A stretch of 44,495 nucleotides of DNA from Bacteroidales bacterium (GTDB lineage: Bacteria > Bacteroidota > Bacteroidia > Bacteroidales > VadinHA17). Each line of letters opens with the position of its first letter. Within the stretch, counting starts at the first letter, position 1. Of this stretch, positions 15,319 to 24,523 are shown one piece after another. A model generated the notes under the pieces. The model saw nothing but the letters and a program-made list of their open reading frames with translations. It searched no databases and was not told where the DNA came from. The stretch is taken from contig JAGPFZ010000001.1 in assembly GCA_018056245.1 (NCBI GenBank), positions 143,241 to 187,735 on the forward strand. Direction: 5' to 3'. The position numbers and the translations under genes were made by a program.

Positions 15319-17949
15319 TTATTTGTTTTTAACCAATAATTCTGCGAGTGACAAAGCTTCTTCGAGTCCACTAATTTTTTTCCCTCCGGCAGTGGCAAGA
15401 AAAGGTTGCCCGCCGCCACTTCCTTCAATAGCAGGAGAAATAGCCCTTATAATTTCTGCTGCAGAGATATTTTTTGACGATACAATACTGTTACTTACCA
15501 TAACTATGAGGTAAGCTTCATTATTTATAATACTCCCTGCTACCAGAACCACATCATCATTTGAATTTCTAAACAGATTGGCAATTGTTTTAAGCATTTC
15601 AGGTGACTCGGCTTCGATAACTCCTTTAATAAAATGGAAGTCGTTCATCTTTATAGCATTAGCTTCAAGGTTTTTCTTTTGGATTAGAGCGAGTTGTCTT
15701 TGCAATTTTTCGATTCGTTTTCTTAACAGAGCGTTATCCGCAATAAGTTTTTTTACATTCTCAATAATTTTGCCCGTGCTTTTTAACATTTCGGCAACTT
15801 CACCTGCTTCATTAATAATGGAGTTTATGTAGTCTTCAGCAATCTCACCTGTAACGGCTTCTATTCTTCTGATGCCGGCAGATACTGAGCCTTCTGAAAT
15901 GATTTTAAATATTCCGATATTACCGGTTGCAGTAGTATGGGTTCCTCCGCATAGCTCGATAGAATCTTCGAACTTTACAACTCTTACTGTATCTCCATAC
16001 TTTTCACCGAAAAGGGCGATAGCCCCCAAATTTTTTGCTTTATCGAAAGGTATATCATTAAAAATTATTCTCTGATAGTTTTCCCTGATATATTTATTTA
16101 CCAGTTTTTCAACTTTTAAAATTTCCTCAGATGTCATCTTCGTAAAATGGCTGAAATCAAATCTCAGCTTTTCCCATGTTACCAATGAACCCTTCTGTTC
16201 CACATGATTGCCGAGTACCTCTCTGAGAGCACGATGAAGAAGGTGGGTGGCGGTATGATTATTAGCAGTCATTTGTCTTTTATTCTTATCAACCGAGGCT
16301 GTAAAAACCGCATCAGGCTGTGAGGGAATTTTGTCAGCGATGTGAATAATAAGATTATTTTCCTTAATAGTATCTATAATATTTATACGTTCTTTCTTGC
16401 TCCACAGGATACCTATATCGCCGATTTGACCTCCCGACTCTGCATAAAATGGCGTTTTATCGAGAACAATCTGACATATTTCTTTATTCTTAACCCTAAC
16501 CACTCTGTACTTTGTTATAAGTACTTGTTCTTCTGTTGTATCGTAGCCTACGAACTGAGTATTTTCATTTTCACGAACAATGTTCCAATCGCTTGTATCC
16601 ATAGTAGCATTTTCTCTGGATCGTTGTTTCTGGTTTTTCATTGCCTGTTCGAAGCCGTTCATATCGAGTTCTAATCCGTTTTCTTTGATGATCAGGGAGG
16701 TAAGATCAACTGGGAAGCCATAAGTATCGTATAGCAAAAAGGCTTCATGCCCCGGGAAGATGTTACAATCAGCTTCACGGAGTTCGGAGATTCTTTTTTC
16801 GATCATTTTCAAGCCTTTACCGAGAGTTTTAAGAAATGATTCTTCTTCTTCTTTAATAACTCTTGTAATAATATTTTCTCCTTTTATGAGTTCCGGAAAA
16901 TAGTTTCCCATAACATTTGAAAGAACAGGAACAAGTCGGTATATAAAAGGTTCATTAATTCCGAGGTATGTATAGCCATATCTGACTGCTCTTCTAAGGA
17001 TTCGCCTTATGACGTAACCCGCTTTGTTATTGGATGGCAACTGGCCGTCGGCAATGGCAAATGCAACTGCCCGAAGGTGATCGGCAACAACTCTCATAGC
17101 AATATCAACATTTTTATCATGCCCATATTTTTTTCCTGTTATTTCAGAAATTTCACCAATGATAGATTGGAAAATATCTGTGTCGTAATTTGATTTTTTG
17201 CCCTGAATAACCATACAAAGTCTTTCGAAGCCCATTCCCGTATCCACATGTTTTTCAGGGAGAAGTTCCAGAGTTCCATCTGCTTTTCTATTATATTGAA
17301 TAAAGACAAGGTTCCAGATTTCAATTACAAGAGGGTGGGCTTTATTAATTAAAAGATAACCAGGCGTTTTTTTTATTTCATCGTCGTCTCGCAGGTCGAC
17401 ATGAATTTCAGAGCATGGACCGCAAGGTCCGGTTTCGCCCATCTCCCAGAAATTATCTTTTTTCGAACCATCAATTACTCTGTTGGAATCGTTATTAAAA
17501 CAACGATTCCAGTGTTCATAGGCTTCATTATCCCTCGGTATATTTTCCTGAGCATCCCCTTCGAAAATTGTTGCATAAAGTCTTCCAGCAGGAATTGATA
17601 GTTCCTGGGTAAGAAATTCCCATGCCCATTCTATTGCTTCTTTTTTAAAATAATCACCAAAAGACCAGTTTCCAAGCATTTCGAACATGGTATGATGATA
17701 AGTGTCATGTCCAACTTCTTCAAGGTCATTATGTTTTCCGGAAACCCTAAGGCATTTCTGTGAATTTGCAACTCTTCTATACATGGGTTGCTGATTTCCA
17801 AGGAAAATATCTTTGAACTGATTCATTCCGGCATTTGTAAACATAAGTGTCGGGTCATTTTTAATGACCATACTTGCGGAAGGCACTATAACATGACCTT
17901 TTGACTTAAAAAAATCAAAAAATTTTTGCCTTAGTTCACTGGATTTCAT
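15319..17949 (-). CDS. alaS: Alanine--tRNA ligase
   Basis: An 876-residue, full-length alanyl-tRNA synthetase, which charges tRNA-Ala in the cytoplasm and clears mischarged Ser and Gly. The N-terminus (SSELRQKFFDFFKSKGH, then NDPTLMFTNAGM) is the class II catalytic core with motif 1. The editing domain holds the zinc ligands His565, His569 (HTATH), Cys667 and His671 (CGGTH), almost the same numbers as in E. coli. The C-terminal C-Ala domain ends with GSGGGQPFLATAGG, needed for tetramer contacts. It is divergent from the first M23 peptidase, a gene order common in Bacteroidota. Confidence 0.98.
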   Translation of the reverse strand: MKSSELRQKFFDFFKSKGHVIVPSASMVIKNDPTLMFTNAGMNQFKDIFLGNQQPMYRRVANSQKCLRVSGKHNDLEEVGHDTYHHTMFEMLGNWSFGDYFKKEAIEWAWEFLTQELSIPAGRLYATIFEGDAQENIPRDNEAYEHWNRCFNNDSNRVIDGSKKDNFWEMGETGPCGPCSEIHVDLRDDDEIKKTPGYLLINKAHPLVIEIWNLVFIQYNRKADGTLELLPEKHVDTGMGFERLCMVIQGKKSNYDTDIFQSIIGEISEITGKKYGHDKNVDIAMRVVADHLRAVAFAIADGQLPSNNKAGYVIRRILRRAVRYGYTYLGINEPFIYRLVPVLSNVMGNYFPELIKGENIITRVIKEEEESFLKTLGKGLKMIEKRISELREADCNIFPGHEAFLLYDTYGFPVDLTSLIIKENGLELDMNGFEQAMKNQKQRSRENATMDTSDWNIVRENENTQFVGYDTTEEQVLITKYRVVRVKNKEICQIVLDKTPFYAESGGQIGDIGILWSKKERINIIDTIKENNLIIHIADKIPSQPDAVFTASVDKNKRQMTANNHTATHLLHRALREVLGNHVEQKGSLVTWEKLRFDFSHFTKMTSEEILKVEKLVNKYIRENYQRIIFNDIPFDKAKNLGAIALFGEKYGDTVRVVKFEDSIELCGGTHTTATGNIGIFKIISEGSVSAGIRRIEAVTGEIAEDYINSIINEAGEVAEMLKSTGKIIENVKKLIADNALLRKRIEKLQRQLALIQKKNLEANAIKMNDFHFIKGVIEAESPEMLKTIANLFRNSNDDVVLVAGSIINNEAYLIVMVSNSIVSSKNISAAEIIRAISPAIEGSGGGQPFLATAGGKKISGLEEALSLAELLVKNK

Positions 17950-17994
17950 ATCTTTTTAATAAAAAATTATATAATAAAATTTAACATAAAAAAT

Positions 17995-18026
17995 TTTGTA
18001 AAATTAATTTATTTAATTTAGATTTG
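17995..18026 (+). promoter_or_regulatory. Promoter of the first M23 peptidase gene
   Basis: TTTG (17995-17998), 20 bases, then TAGATTTG (18019-18026) match both halves of the Bacteroidota housekeeping promoter at the normal spacing. The TTG start codon follows 29 bases later. Confidence 0.7.
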
Positions 18027-18055
18027 GCATCAATGAATAAAAAGAGGCATCTGTT

Positions 18056-19027
18056 TTGATTATCCGGAAAAGGAAATATTTTTTCGATAACAACGACTTG
18101 CAGTTTAAGCGAGTTAGATGCCCGTTGTTAATAAAGTTATTGAGATTTTTTGGAGGATTTCTTCTTTCAGTCGGGGTTGCTTATTTTTATATACAGATTT
18201 TTGAAGCCAGGTTTGGCTCTCCCAAAGAGAAAATTCTTTTAAAGGAAATTGATAACATTAAACTTTCATATAATTTTCTCAATATCAGGTTCGCCGAAGC
18301 ATTTAATTTTCTTGAACTATTAAAACAATCAGACGACATTCGTTACCGTCCGGTACTTGGTCTGGATACAATATCATCCTCTTACCGTACACCCGGATAT
18401 GGTGGTGTTGATAGGTTCAGGGAATACAGAAATCTCAGGAATTCAGATATTCTCATAATATCACATCAGAAGATAGACCAATTAAAAAATATGGCTAAAG
18501 TACAGGAGGAGTCATTCAAAGAGATTGAAGAAGCAAGAGTCGAATGGATAAGGCAAAATGAGCATCTACCCAAAATATCGCCTGTGGATGTTACAATTAA
18601 GCTGGGAGACGGGATGAAATTTCGGCAGGAACATCCTGTACTTGGCACATCGCGCTGGCATTATGGGCAGGATTTCTTAACTCCTTACGGTACTGAAGTT
18701 TTTGCAACTGGTGCGGGTACCGTTGTGGATGCTGGATGGAATCCCAATGGCTTTGGCAATTATGTTATGATAGATCATGGATATGGATTCAGGACAATTT
18801 ATGGCCATCTAAGTAAAATAGATGTTCCTGTGGGTCTAAATGTGAAGAGAGGAGATAGGATAGGATTAAGCGGTAATTCTGGCACAACCTCAGGCCCACA
18901 CCTTCATTATCAGATAGATTATAACGGCACACATCAAAACCCCCTATGGTATTTTTCCGATGATATTACTCCGGAAGAATATCGTGATATGATAATGATT
19001 CTTAGTTCAAAATCAAAATTCAAATAA
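18056..19027 (+). CDS. M23 family metallopeptidase, membrane anchored, copy 1
   Basis: A 323-residue LytM-type endopeptidase expected to cut peptidoglycan cross-bridges. The start is TTG: an in-frame stop lies 15 bases upstream, no ATG occurs before the membrane helix, and the alignment with the next gene begins at the same place. A membrane helix at about residues 28-48 is followed by a coiled-coil-like region (55-165). The peptidase domain keeps all metal and catalytic residues: His202 and Asp206 in HYGQD, and His282 and His284 in HLH. The conserved strand before the first His, GxRxHP in most members, is degenerate here (MKFRQEHPVLG). It should act in the periplasm, anchored in the inner membrane. 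It is followed 104 bases later by a same-length paralog. Confidence 0.9.
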   Translation: MIIRKRKYFFDNNDLQFKRVRCPLLIKLLRFFGGFLLSVGVAYFYIQIFEARFGSPKEKILLKEIDNIKLSYNFLNIRFAEAFNFLELLKQSDDIRYRPVLGLDTISSSYRTPGYGGVDRFREYRNLRNSDILIISHQKIDQLKNMAKVQEESFKEIEEARVEWIRQNEHLPKISPVDVTIKLGDGMKFRQEHPVLGTSRWHYGQDFLTPYGTEVFATGAGTVVDAGWNPNGFGNYVMIDHGYGFRTIYGHLSKIDVPVGLNVKRGDRIGLSGNSGTTSGPHLHYQIDYNGTHQNPLWYFSDDITPEEYRDMIMILSSKSKFK

Positions 19028-19098
19028 TTAAAATTTATTTAGGCTGTTAATAACTTATTTTAAACTTTTAAAAAGTTATTCCATCAGAGTAATTATTT

Positions 19099-19124
19099 TA
19101 TATTTGCATTAATTTTTATATTTG
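19099..19124 (+). promoter_or_regulatory. Two tandem -7 elements before the second M23 gene
   Basis: TATATTTG occurs at 19099-19106 and again at 19117-19124, both perfect TAnnTTTG matches. The second is 7 bases from the ATG at 19132, which would leave almost no leader, so the first may be the working one. No clear -33 was found. Confidence 0.45.
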
Positions 19125-19131
19125 CTCTGAA

Positions 19132-20103
19132 ATGAGAAAACCAAGATATAAATTTAATTCTGAATCTCTTAGCTTTGATCGTATAAGGTTGGGCTTCGGG
19201 GATTTCTTGCTTAGATTTCTGGCTTATTTTATGGTGTCGGTATTCCTCGCATTATTATATGGCGTATTATTTGGAATATTTTTTGACCTGCCCAAGGAAA
19301 AAGCTCTGAAAAGGGAGATAGAACAACTCTCTCTTCAGTATAAGCTTTTAAACAGAGAGATGGATAATATAGAAAAAGTTCTCTCTAACCTTAAAGAAAC
19401 GGATGATAATTTATATCGTACAATATTCGAGGCCGAACCAATCCCCTCATATCTAAGAGAAGGAGGATTAGGTGGAGTAAACCGGTACAAAGAACTTGAA
19501 AACTATGCAAATTCCCGACTTGTAATTGAAACTGCAGAAAGACTTGATAAGATAAAGAAAAAAATAGCTATTCAATCAAAATCCTTTGAAGAACTTGTAA
19601 CTCTTGCCAGAGAAAAGGAGGAAATGCTTACTTCAATTCCAGCCATTATGCCTCTATCAAATAAAGACTTAACCAGAACAGCTTCAGGATTTGGTTTAAG
19701 AATTCACCCAATTTATAAAATTGTAAAATTTCATTCAGGTATGGATTTCACCGCTCCAATTGGTACCGAAGTATATGCAACTGGCGACGGAGTGGTGGAA
19801 AGTGCCACATCATCCAGAAGAGGCTATGGAAACCATATTATTATTAATCATGGATTCGGATACAAAACTGTTTACGCTCATCTTGATAGGTTTAATGTAC
19901 GGCAAGGACAAAAATTAAAAAGAGGCGATGTAATAGGTTTTGTTGGAAATTCAGGCCTTTCGATTGCACCCCATCTACATTATGAAGTCGAACTTAATGG
20001 AGACAAAGTCGACCCTATAAATTATTATTTCAACGATTTAACTCCCGAAGAATACGAACGTATAATTGAAATTGCCTCACGTAGCGGACAATCCTTTGAT
20101 TAA
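19132..20103 (+). CDS. M23 family metallopeptidase, membrane anchored, copy 2
   Basis: A 323-residue paralog of the preceding gene with the same plan: short basic N-terminus, membrane helix (about 26-50), a helical linker rich in charged residues and a LytM domain. The domain is closer to the family norm than copy 1, with the full strand FGLRIHP followed by HSGMD (His201, Asp205), and HLH at 281-283. The shared C-terminal block NDLTPEEYERI matches DDITPEEYRDM of copy 1 and is typical of Bacteroidota M23 proteins encoded next to alaS. It probably hydrolyses peptidoglycan peptides during growth. The two copies may differ in substrate or timing, since copy 2 has its own promoter elements. Confidence 0.93.
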   Translation: MRKPRYKFNSESLSFDRIRLGFGDFLLRFLAYFMVSVFLALLYGVLFGIFFDLPKEKALKREIEQLSLQYKLLNREMDNIEKVLSNLKETDDNLYRTIFEAEPIPSYLREGGLGGVNRYKELENYANSRLVIETAERLDKIKKKIAIQSKSFEELVTLAREKEEMLTSIPAIMPLSNKDLTRTASGFGLRIHPIYKIVKFHSGMDFTAPIGTEVYATGDGVVESATSSRRGYGNHIIINHGFGYKTVYAHLDRFNVRQGQKLKRGDVIGFVGNSGLSIAPHLHYEVELNGDKVDPINYYFNDLTPEEYERIIEIASRSGQSFD

Positions 20104-20546
20104 GTCATTTTATTTTAATATTTACCATTATGATAATGCTTGATAAACCTGCAGTTATCTTATATGCATACATTTCTTTTTTTGAATAATATAATATAAC
20201 TGATAGGATAGTTTGATTTTTATTTATTGATAATTAAATCTTAATATGTTTGGTTTTCAGGTTTTATATTAATACGATGAAAAAATATAGTATCAATATT
20301 AGGACGTAAGAATAATAATTTTAGTTATTAATACACTAATGGATAGAAAGTTAATAAAATTTAAATTGATATTATTAAAAATGGAGAAAGCAAGATAGCA
20401 GGGTTTTAAAATGGTTTTCACTTTAGTAGATTTTCTTGTAGGTCAAATTGGTCAAGTTATCTTAATGAAAGATCATGGTTTAAAAATACTTAAGTTTTAT
20501 CGTTTAAGGAATATTTTTATTGTTTTTAAATTTATGAGTTAATATT
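20104..20546 (+). other. Gene-free AT-rich spacer
   Basis: This is the largest spacer between genes inside the window. It is very AT-rich and no known RNA was recognised. TATGTTTG at 20245-20252 fits the -7 consensus and could start a long leader for the MerR gene. A 43-codon ORF at 20411-20542 ends four bases before the merR ATG, but it has no family resemblance and is not called as a gene. No strong hairpin was seen. Confidence 0.4.
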
Positions 20547-20882
20547 ATGCCTTATAAGGAAAGACCTGTCGAAAGGCTTTTTTATACGATTGGAGAAGTT
20601 TCTCAAATTATTAACGTCCCTGTATCAACCGTACGTTTTTGGGCTAATGAGTTCGACATACTGAAGCCAAGAAAGAATAAAAAAGGCAACAGACTTTTTA
20701 TGCCTGAAGACCTCAGAAACCTGAAAATAATACATCATTTATTAAAAGAAAAAGGGATGACAATTGCAGGTGCAAAAAAATATCTTGCAGAAAAACAACA
20801 GGATATTGATTACAGATTCGCCATAAGAGAAGTTTTGCTTAATATCAGGGAGATGCTTGTTGAAATTCGCAATACCATCTAA
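20547..20882 (+). CDS. MerR family transcriptional regulator, short form
   Basis: A 111-residue protein with a MerR-type winged helix-turn-helix: YTIGEVSQIINVPVSTVRFWANEFD, then KPRKNKKGNRLFMPEDLRNLKIIHHLLKEKGMTIAGAKK. The C-terminal part is only a short helix (DYRFAIREVLLNIREMLVEIRNTI), too small for an effector domain, and no metal-binding cysteines are present. This short version next to an M23 peptidase is common in Bacteroidota. Its target genes are not evident; the neighbouring peptidases are candidates only by position. It is 12 bases upstream of the Nif3-family gene and likely shares a transcript with it. Confidence 0.9.
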   Translation: MPYKERPVERLFYTIGEVSQIINVPVSTVRFWANEFDILKPRKNKKGNRLFMPEDLRNLKIIHHLLKEKGMTIAGAKKYLAEKQQDIDYRFAIREVLLNIREMLVEIRNTI

Positions 20883-20894
20883 TTTTTTACGCTT

Positions 20895-22016
20895 ATGAAA
20901 GTAAAAGATATTTGTTTATATCTCGATTCTGTCATACCGCTGTTATACCAGGAAAGTTATGACAATTCGGGTTTGCAGTCAGGCGATCCGGAATCAGAAA
21001 TCTCTTCAGCATTGCTTGCACTCGATGTAACAGAAGCCGTTGTGGAAGAAGCCTCCTTTAAAAACTGTGGATTGATCATAACGCATCATCCTGTTATATT
21101 CCATCCTTTGAAATCACTTTCAGGGAAAAGTCAGTCTGAGAAAATTATTATAAAGGCCTTAAAAGAAAACATAGCAATATATTCTTCTCATACATGTCTC
21201 GATGTGTTCACGGAAAATGTAAGTAAAAAAATGGCTGAAAAGCTCTCGCTTACAAATTTGGAAATACTTAGTCCGCTTGAAAACACACTGCTTAAGCTTG
21301 TTACATTTGTTCCTGAAGATTATGCGGAAAAAGTGCGTGATGCCATATTCAATGCCGGAGCAGGTGTTATAGGTAATTATGACATGTGCAGTTTCAATGC
21401 CGAAGGATATGGAACATTCCGAGGGAATGAATCGTCAAATCCTTTTCTCGGGGAAAGGGGAAAATTATATAGAGGGAAAGAAGTTAGAATCGAAACTATA
21501 CTTCCTTTGCATTTGAAGGATAAAGTAATAAAGTCAATGCTTGCTGTTCACCCTTATGAAGAAGTTGCTTATGATATTTACCCTCTTGCAATCAGTAATC
21601 CGCAGAGAGGCTTAGGTTGTATCGGAGAACTAACTTACCCGCTTAAGGAAAAAGAATTCATTAATATGCTTGCAAGGGCATTTGATGTTCAGATTATTAG
21701 ATATTCATCACCATCAGATATTAAGATTCGTAAAGTGGCGTTATGCGGTGGAGCGGGTGCATCATTAACAAATGTTGCCGTTGGAGCCGGAGCCAATGCT
21801 TTCGTTACTTCCGACCTGAAATATCATGATTTTTTCAATGCTGGAGATAATATATTATTAGCTGATATAGGGCATTATGAAAGTGAAATATTTTCTCTTG
21901 AAATATTATATAATATAATTAAAAAGAAATTTATTAACTTTGCACTCCAATTTTCAGAAATAAAAACAAGTCCAATAAAATATTATTACAATGGAAAAGT
22001 CAAAAGCACAGGATAA
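20895..22016 (+). CDS. Nif3-like dinuclear metal centre hexameric protein
   Basis: A 373-residue protein of the Nif3/YbgI family. Visible metal ligands are His64 and His65 (ITHHPVIFHPL), Asp103 (SSHTCLDVF), and His327 with Glu329 near the end (DIGHYESE). The middle insertion (about 130-240) carries an NGG1-interaction-like domain found in the longer family members. Members are annotated as GTP cyclohydrolase I type 2 by homology, but their true activity is unsettled. The last 26 bases overlap the start of the zinc-ribbon gene, an arrangement that suggests linked translation and is often conserved in Bacteroidota. Confidence 0.93.
   Translation: MKVKDICLYLDSVIPLLYQESYDNSGLQSGDPESEISSALLALDVTEAVVEEASFKNCGLIITHHPVIFHPLKSLSGKSQSEKIIIKALKENIAIYSSHTCLDVFTENVSKKMAEKLSLTNLEILSPLENTLLKLVTFVPEDYAEKVRDAIFNAGAGVIGNYDMCSFNAEGYGTFRGNESSNPFLGERGKLYRGKEVRIETILPLHLKDKVIKSMLAVHPYEEVAYDIYPLAISNPQRGLGCIGELTYPLKEKEFINMLARAFDVQIIRYSSPSDIKIRKVALCGGAGASLTNVAVGAGANAFVTSDLKYHDFFNAGDNILLADIGHYESEIFSLEILYNIIKKKFINFALQFSEIKTSPIKYYYNGKVKSTG
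21935..21942 (+). promoter_or_regulatory. Internal -7 element within the Nif3-family gene
   Basis: TAACTTTG followed by CACTCC matches TAnnTTTG and lies 48 bases before the zinc-ribbon ATG. It could give that gene its own transcript. The -33 half was not found. Confidence 0.45.
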
Positions 22017-22791
22017 TGATATTTCAGTAGAAGAAAAATTAAGGGCATTATACAGCCTTCAGCTAGTTGATTCGGAAATTGATAAGATAAAAACACTTCG
22101 CGGAGAACTTCCTCTTGAAGTGCAGGATCTTGAAGATGAGATAGCAGGCCTTGAGACAAGGCTAAATAATCTCAGGGAGGAAGTTTCGAATTTAGAGGCA
22201 TCAATTACGAAGAAGAAAAATGAAATTTCAGAGGCTGAGGCGTTGATAAAGAAATATGAAGAACAACAGAAAAATGTTCGTAATAACAGAGAATTCGATT
22301 CACTATCGAAGGAGATTGAATACCAGACACTCGAAATAGAGCTCTGTAATAAAAGAATAAGGGAATTTACCTCTCAGATAGAGGAGAAAAAACAAATGAT
22401 ATCTTCTGCTGAAGCACAGCTTGCCGAAAGGAAAACTGATTATGAAAACAAGCTGGCAGAACTGAAAGAGATAACGGAGGATACACAAAAAGAAGAAGAA
22501 GCTCTTTTAAAAAAATCAGAAAAGATTCAGTCAGTCATTGAAGACAGGCTGCTTACTGCATATAAGAGAATTCGTTCCAATGCGCGGAACGGTCTGGCTA
22601 TTGTTTCGATACAACGTGATGCATGCGGCGGATGTTTCAACCAGATTCCCCCTCAGAGGCAGCTCGATATTAAATCGAGAAAAAAGATAATTGTATGCGA
22701 ATATTGCGGGCGAATACTTGTTGATGACGAAATAATAAAGGAAACCATGTCTGAGAATAAAAATATCTTACATGGCAGTTTAAAAGCTTAA
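21991..22791 (+). CDS. Coiled-coil protein with C4 zinc ribbon
   Basis: A 266-residue protein. Residues about 35-185 form a long antiparallel coiled coil rich in Glu, Lys and Leu. The C-terminal zinc ribbon has Cys212 and Cys215 (CGGC) and Cys236 and Cys239 (CEYC). This matches the zf-RING_7 family, whose studied members are the Helicobacter protein HP0958 (FlgZ), which binds RpoN and RNA, and chlamydial CdsZ. The Bacteroidota function is not known; nucleic-acid or partner binding is likely. It begins inside the Nif3-family gene, 26 bases before its stop, and ends 13 bases from the convergent ispF. Confidence 0.9.
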   Translation: MEKSKAQDNDISVEEKLRALYSLQLVDSEIDKIKTLRGELPLEVQDLEDEIAGLETRLNNLREEVSNLEASITKKKNEISEAEALIKKYEEQQKNVRNNREFDSLSKEIEYQTLEIELCNKRIREFTSQIEEKKQMISSAEAQLAERKTDYENKLAELKEITEDTQKEEEALLKKSEKIQSVIEDRLLTAYKRIRSNARNGLAIVSIQRDACGGCFNQIPPQRQLDIKSRKKIIVCEYCGRILVDDEIIKETMSENKNILHGSLKA

Positions 22792-22804
22792 TCAAAAAAT
22801 AATT

Positions 22805-23287
22805 TCAGGATTTTTTAATCAAAAGGACTGAAGCAATTGCGAAAAGTCCTTCTTCACTTCCTGTAATACCCATTTTTTCAGTTGTAGTTGCTTTTACCGA
22901 TACCGACTCGGTGCTAATCTCTGCAATAGATGCAATAGTTTTTCTCATTTCGGAAACATATTTTGCAACCTTCGGCTTCTCGAGACAGATTGTTGAGTCG
23001 ATATTTTCAACGCTGTAACCTTCTTTTTTTATCAGTTTTATGGTTTTCTCAAGCAATATTTTACTGTCAATATTGAAATATTCCGGATCGTTATCCGGAA
23101 AGTAATGTCCTATATCACAAAGCCCTGCAGCACCGAGCAGGGCATCACAAATTGCATGAAGTAGGGCATCTCCATCGGAATGTGCCTTACATCCCTTTTC
23201 CGATGGTATATTAATACCTCCGAGCCATAACTTTCTTCCGTTTACAAGTCGGTGAAAATCAATTCCTTGTCCTATGCGATAGGTCAT
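22805..23287 (-). CDS. ispF: 2-C-methyl-D-erythritol 2,4-cyclodiphosphate synthase
   Basis: A 160-residue enzyme of the MEP isoprenoid pathway; it cyclises the CDP-methylerythritol phosphate intermediate and releases CMP. Zinc ligands are Asp10, His12 (GIDFH) and His44 (DALLHAICD). The region DIGHYFPDNDPEY and the late TTTEKMGITGSEEGLFAIA fit the family closely. Its ATG overlaps the porV stop as ATGA, so translation is probably coupled to porV. That link between isoprenoid supply and secretion may be only positional. Confidence 0.97.
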   Translation of the reverse strand: MTYRIGQGIDFHRLVNGRKLWLGGINIPSEKGCKAHSDGDALLHAICDALLGAAGLCDIGHYFPDNDPEYFNIDSKILLEKTIKLIKKEGYSVENIDSTICLEKPKVAKYVSEMRKTIASIAEISTESVSVKATTTEKMGITGSEEGLFAIASVLLIKKS

Positions 23288-24456
23288 ACTTTTGAAATAT
23301 TGCGATGAGAATCGAAATCAAATGAGAGGGAAAGTCGAAGCGTGCGTGCAAGTGGATGATTTTGTACTACAGGCATTAGATATGAAAAATCAATTGCACA
23401 GATGTTTATTTTAAATCCTGCCCCTGCTGTAAAATACTTACGGTTGCCTTTTGTTTCGTTTTCATAGAAATATCCCCCTCTTATAGCAAATTGTTTGTTA
23501 TACCAGTATTCAGCACCGACAGATATTGTTACCTCTCTTAATTCCTCTTTCAATCCTCCAGGAGCATCATAGAATGATTGGATAATTGCCATGGGAACAG
23601 ATACATTTGGATTCTTTCCATCAATGATATTCCTGTCTGCATCATATTTTGGTGGAGTAGGAACGAGCAATTTGTTTAAATCGGTTGTCAGGGTAATGGA
23701 GTTGTAATTGTCTATTTCGATTGTGCAGGCTCCTCCGAGACGCATATTCATAGGTATGAAGTCGGGTTCTTTTGAAGTGGTGTAGTTCATTTTTGAACCT
23801 ATATTCGAGAAATTAAGTCCGGCGCTTACAACGGCATTCCTGTTAAAGAGAGTCGTTTTACGCATGTAAAGGCCCGACACATCGGCTGCAAAAGAAGTAC
23901 CGACTTTTGTATCGCTTCCACCGTTACTGAATCCGCCTGTAAGATTAGAATAAATAAACCGGAAGGCAATCCCTCCTGAAAAATATTCTCCGAAAATCCT
24001 CGAATAAGCAATGTCGAGTGCAAATTCCGTAGGAATAAAAGTACGTTGAATGTTTCCTAAGTCATCTGTAAATTGTATATCTCCAAGTGAGGAATAGATA
24101 AGGCTGGCTGCTGCAACCTGTCTTCCATCTATTCTTTTGTATCCTGAGAGGTATGCTATATTGATGTCGGGGACAAGTGTTCTGAGCCATGGTGAATAAG
24201 AAATACCGACTCCGCCATTGCCGTCAATAAAAGCAAATTTTGCAGGATTCCAGTGCATGCTGTATATATCAGGCGAGGTTGCAACTCCAGCATCACCCAT
24301 AGCACCGGATCTTGAGTCAGGGGCTATTGTCAGAAACGGAACGACTGTCTGTATAGCATTAAGTTCGTCCGAACCTGACTGGGCATATAAATTGGTAAAG
24401 TAAGTAAGGCAACATAAAAATAAAATAACAAAAAATAATTTGTAACGGTTCTTCAT
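23284..24456 (-). CDS. porV: Type IX secretion outer-membrane protein PorV (LptO)
   Basis: A 390-residue protein with a signal peptide ending NLYAQS and a beta-barrel of the FadL-like type. Near the N-terminus, PFLTIAPDSRSGAMGDAGVATSPDIYSMHWNPAKFAF (residues about 40-76) is the conserved PorV plug region. The barrel closes on a strand ending SFDFDSH. PorV carries cargo proteins from the SprA/Sov translocon to PorU for sorting and attachment to the cell surface. It follows porU by 67 bases with no strong promoter between, which supports one transcript. Confidence 0.93.
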   Translation of the reverse strand: MKNRYKLFFVILFLCCLTYFTNLYAQSGSDELNAIQTVVPFLTIAPDSRSGAMGDAGVATSPDIYSMHWNPAKFAFIDGNGGVGISYSPWLRTLVPDINIAYLSGYKRIDGRQVAAASLIYSSLGDIQFTDDLGNIQRTFIPTEFALDIAYSRIFGEYFSGGIAFRFIYSNLTGGFSNGGSDTKVGTSFAADVSGLYMRKTTLFNRNAVVSAGLNFSNIGSKMNYTTSKEPDFIPMNMRLGGACTIEIDNYNSITLTTDLNKLLVPTPPKYDADRNIIDGKNPNVSVPMAIIQSFYDAPGGLKEELREVTISVGAEYWYNKQFAIRGGYFYENETKGNRKYFTAGAGFKINICAIDFSYLMPVVQNHPLARTLRLSLSFDFDSHRNISKV

Positions 24457-24523
24457 CTTATCATTAATGTAATATTTTTCTAATATAGAAACATTATTGT
24501 TTATCTAATATTGTGTATCTTGT

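Noticed and set aside
20411-20542. A 43-codon ORF ending just before the merR start
   Set aside because: It shows no family resemblance or clear ribosome site, and AT-rich spacers give ORFs of this size by chance.
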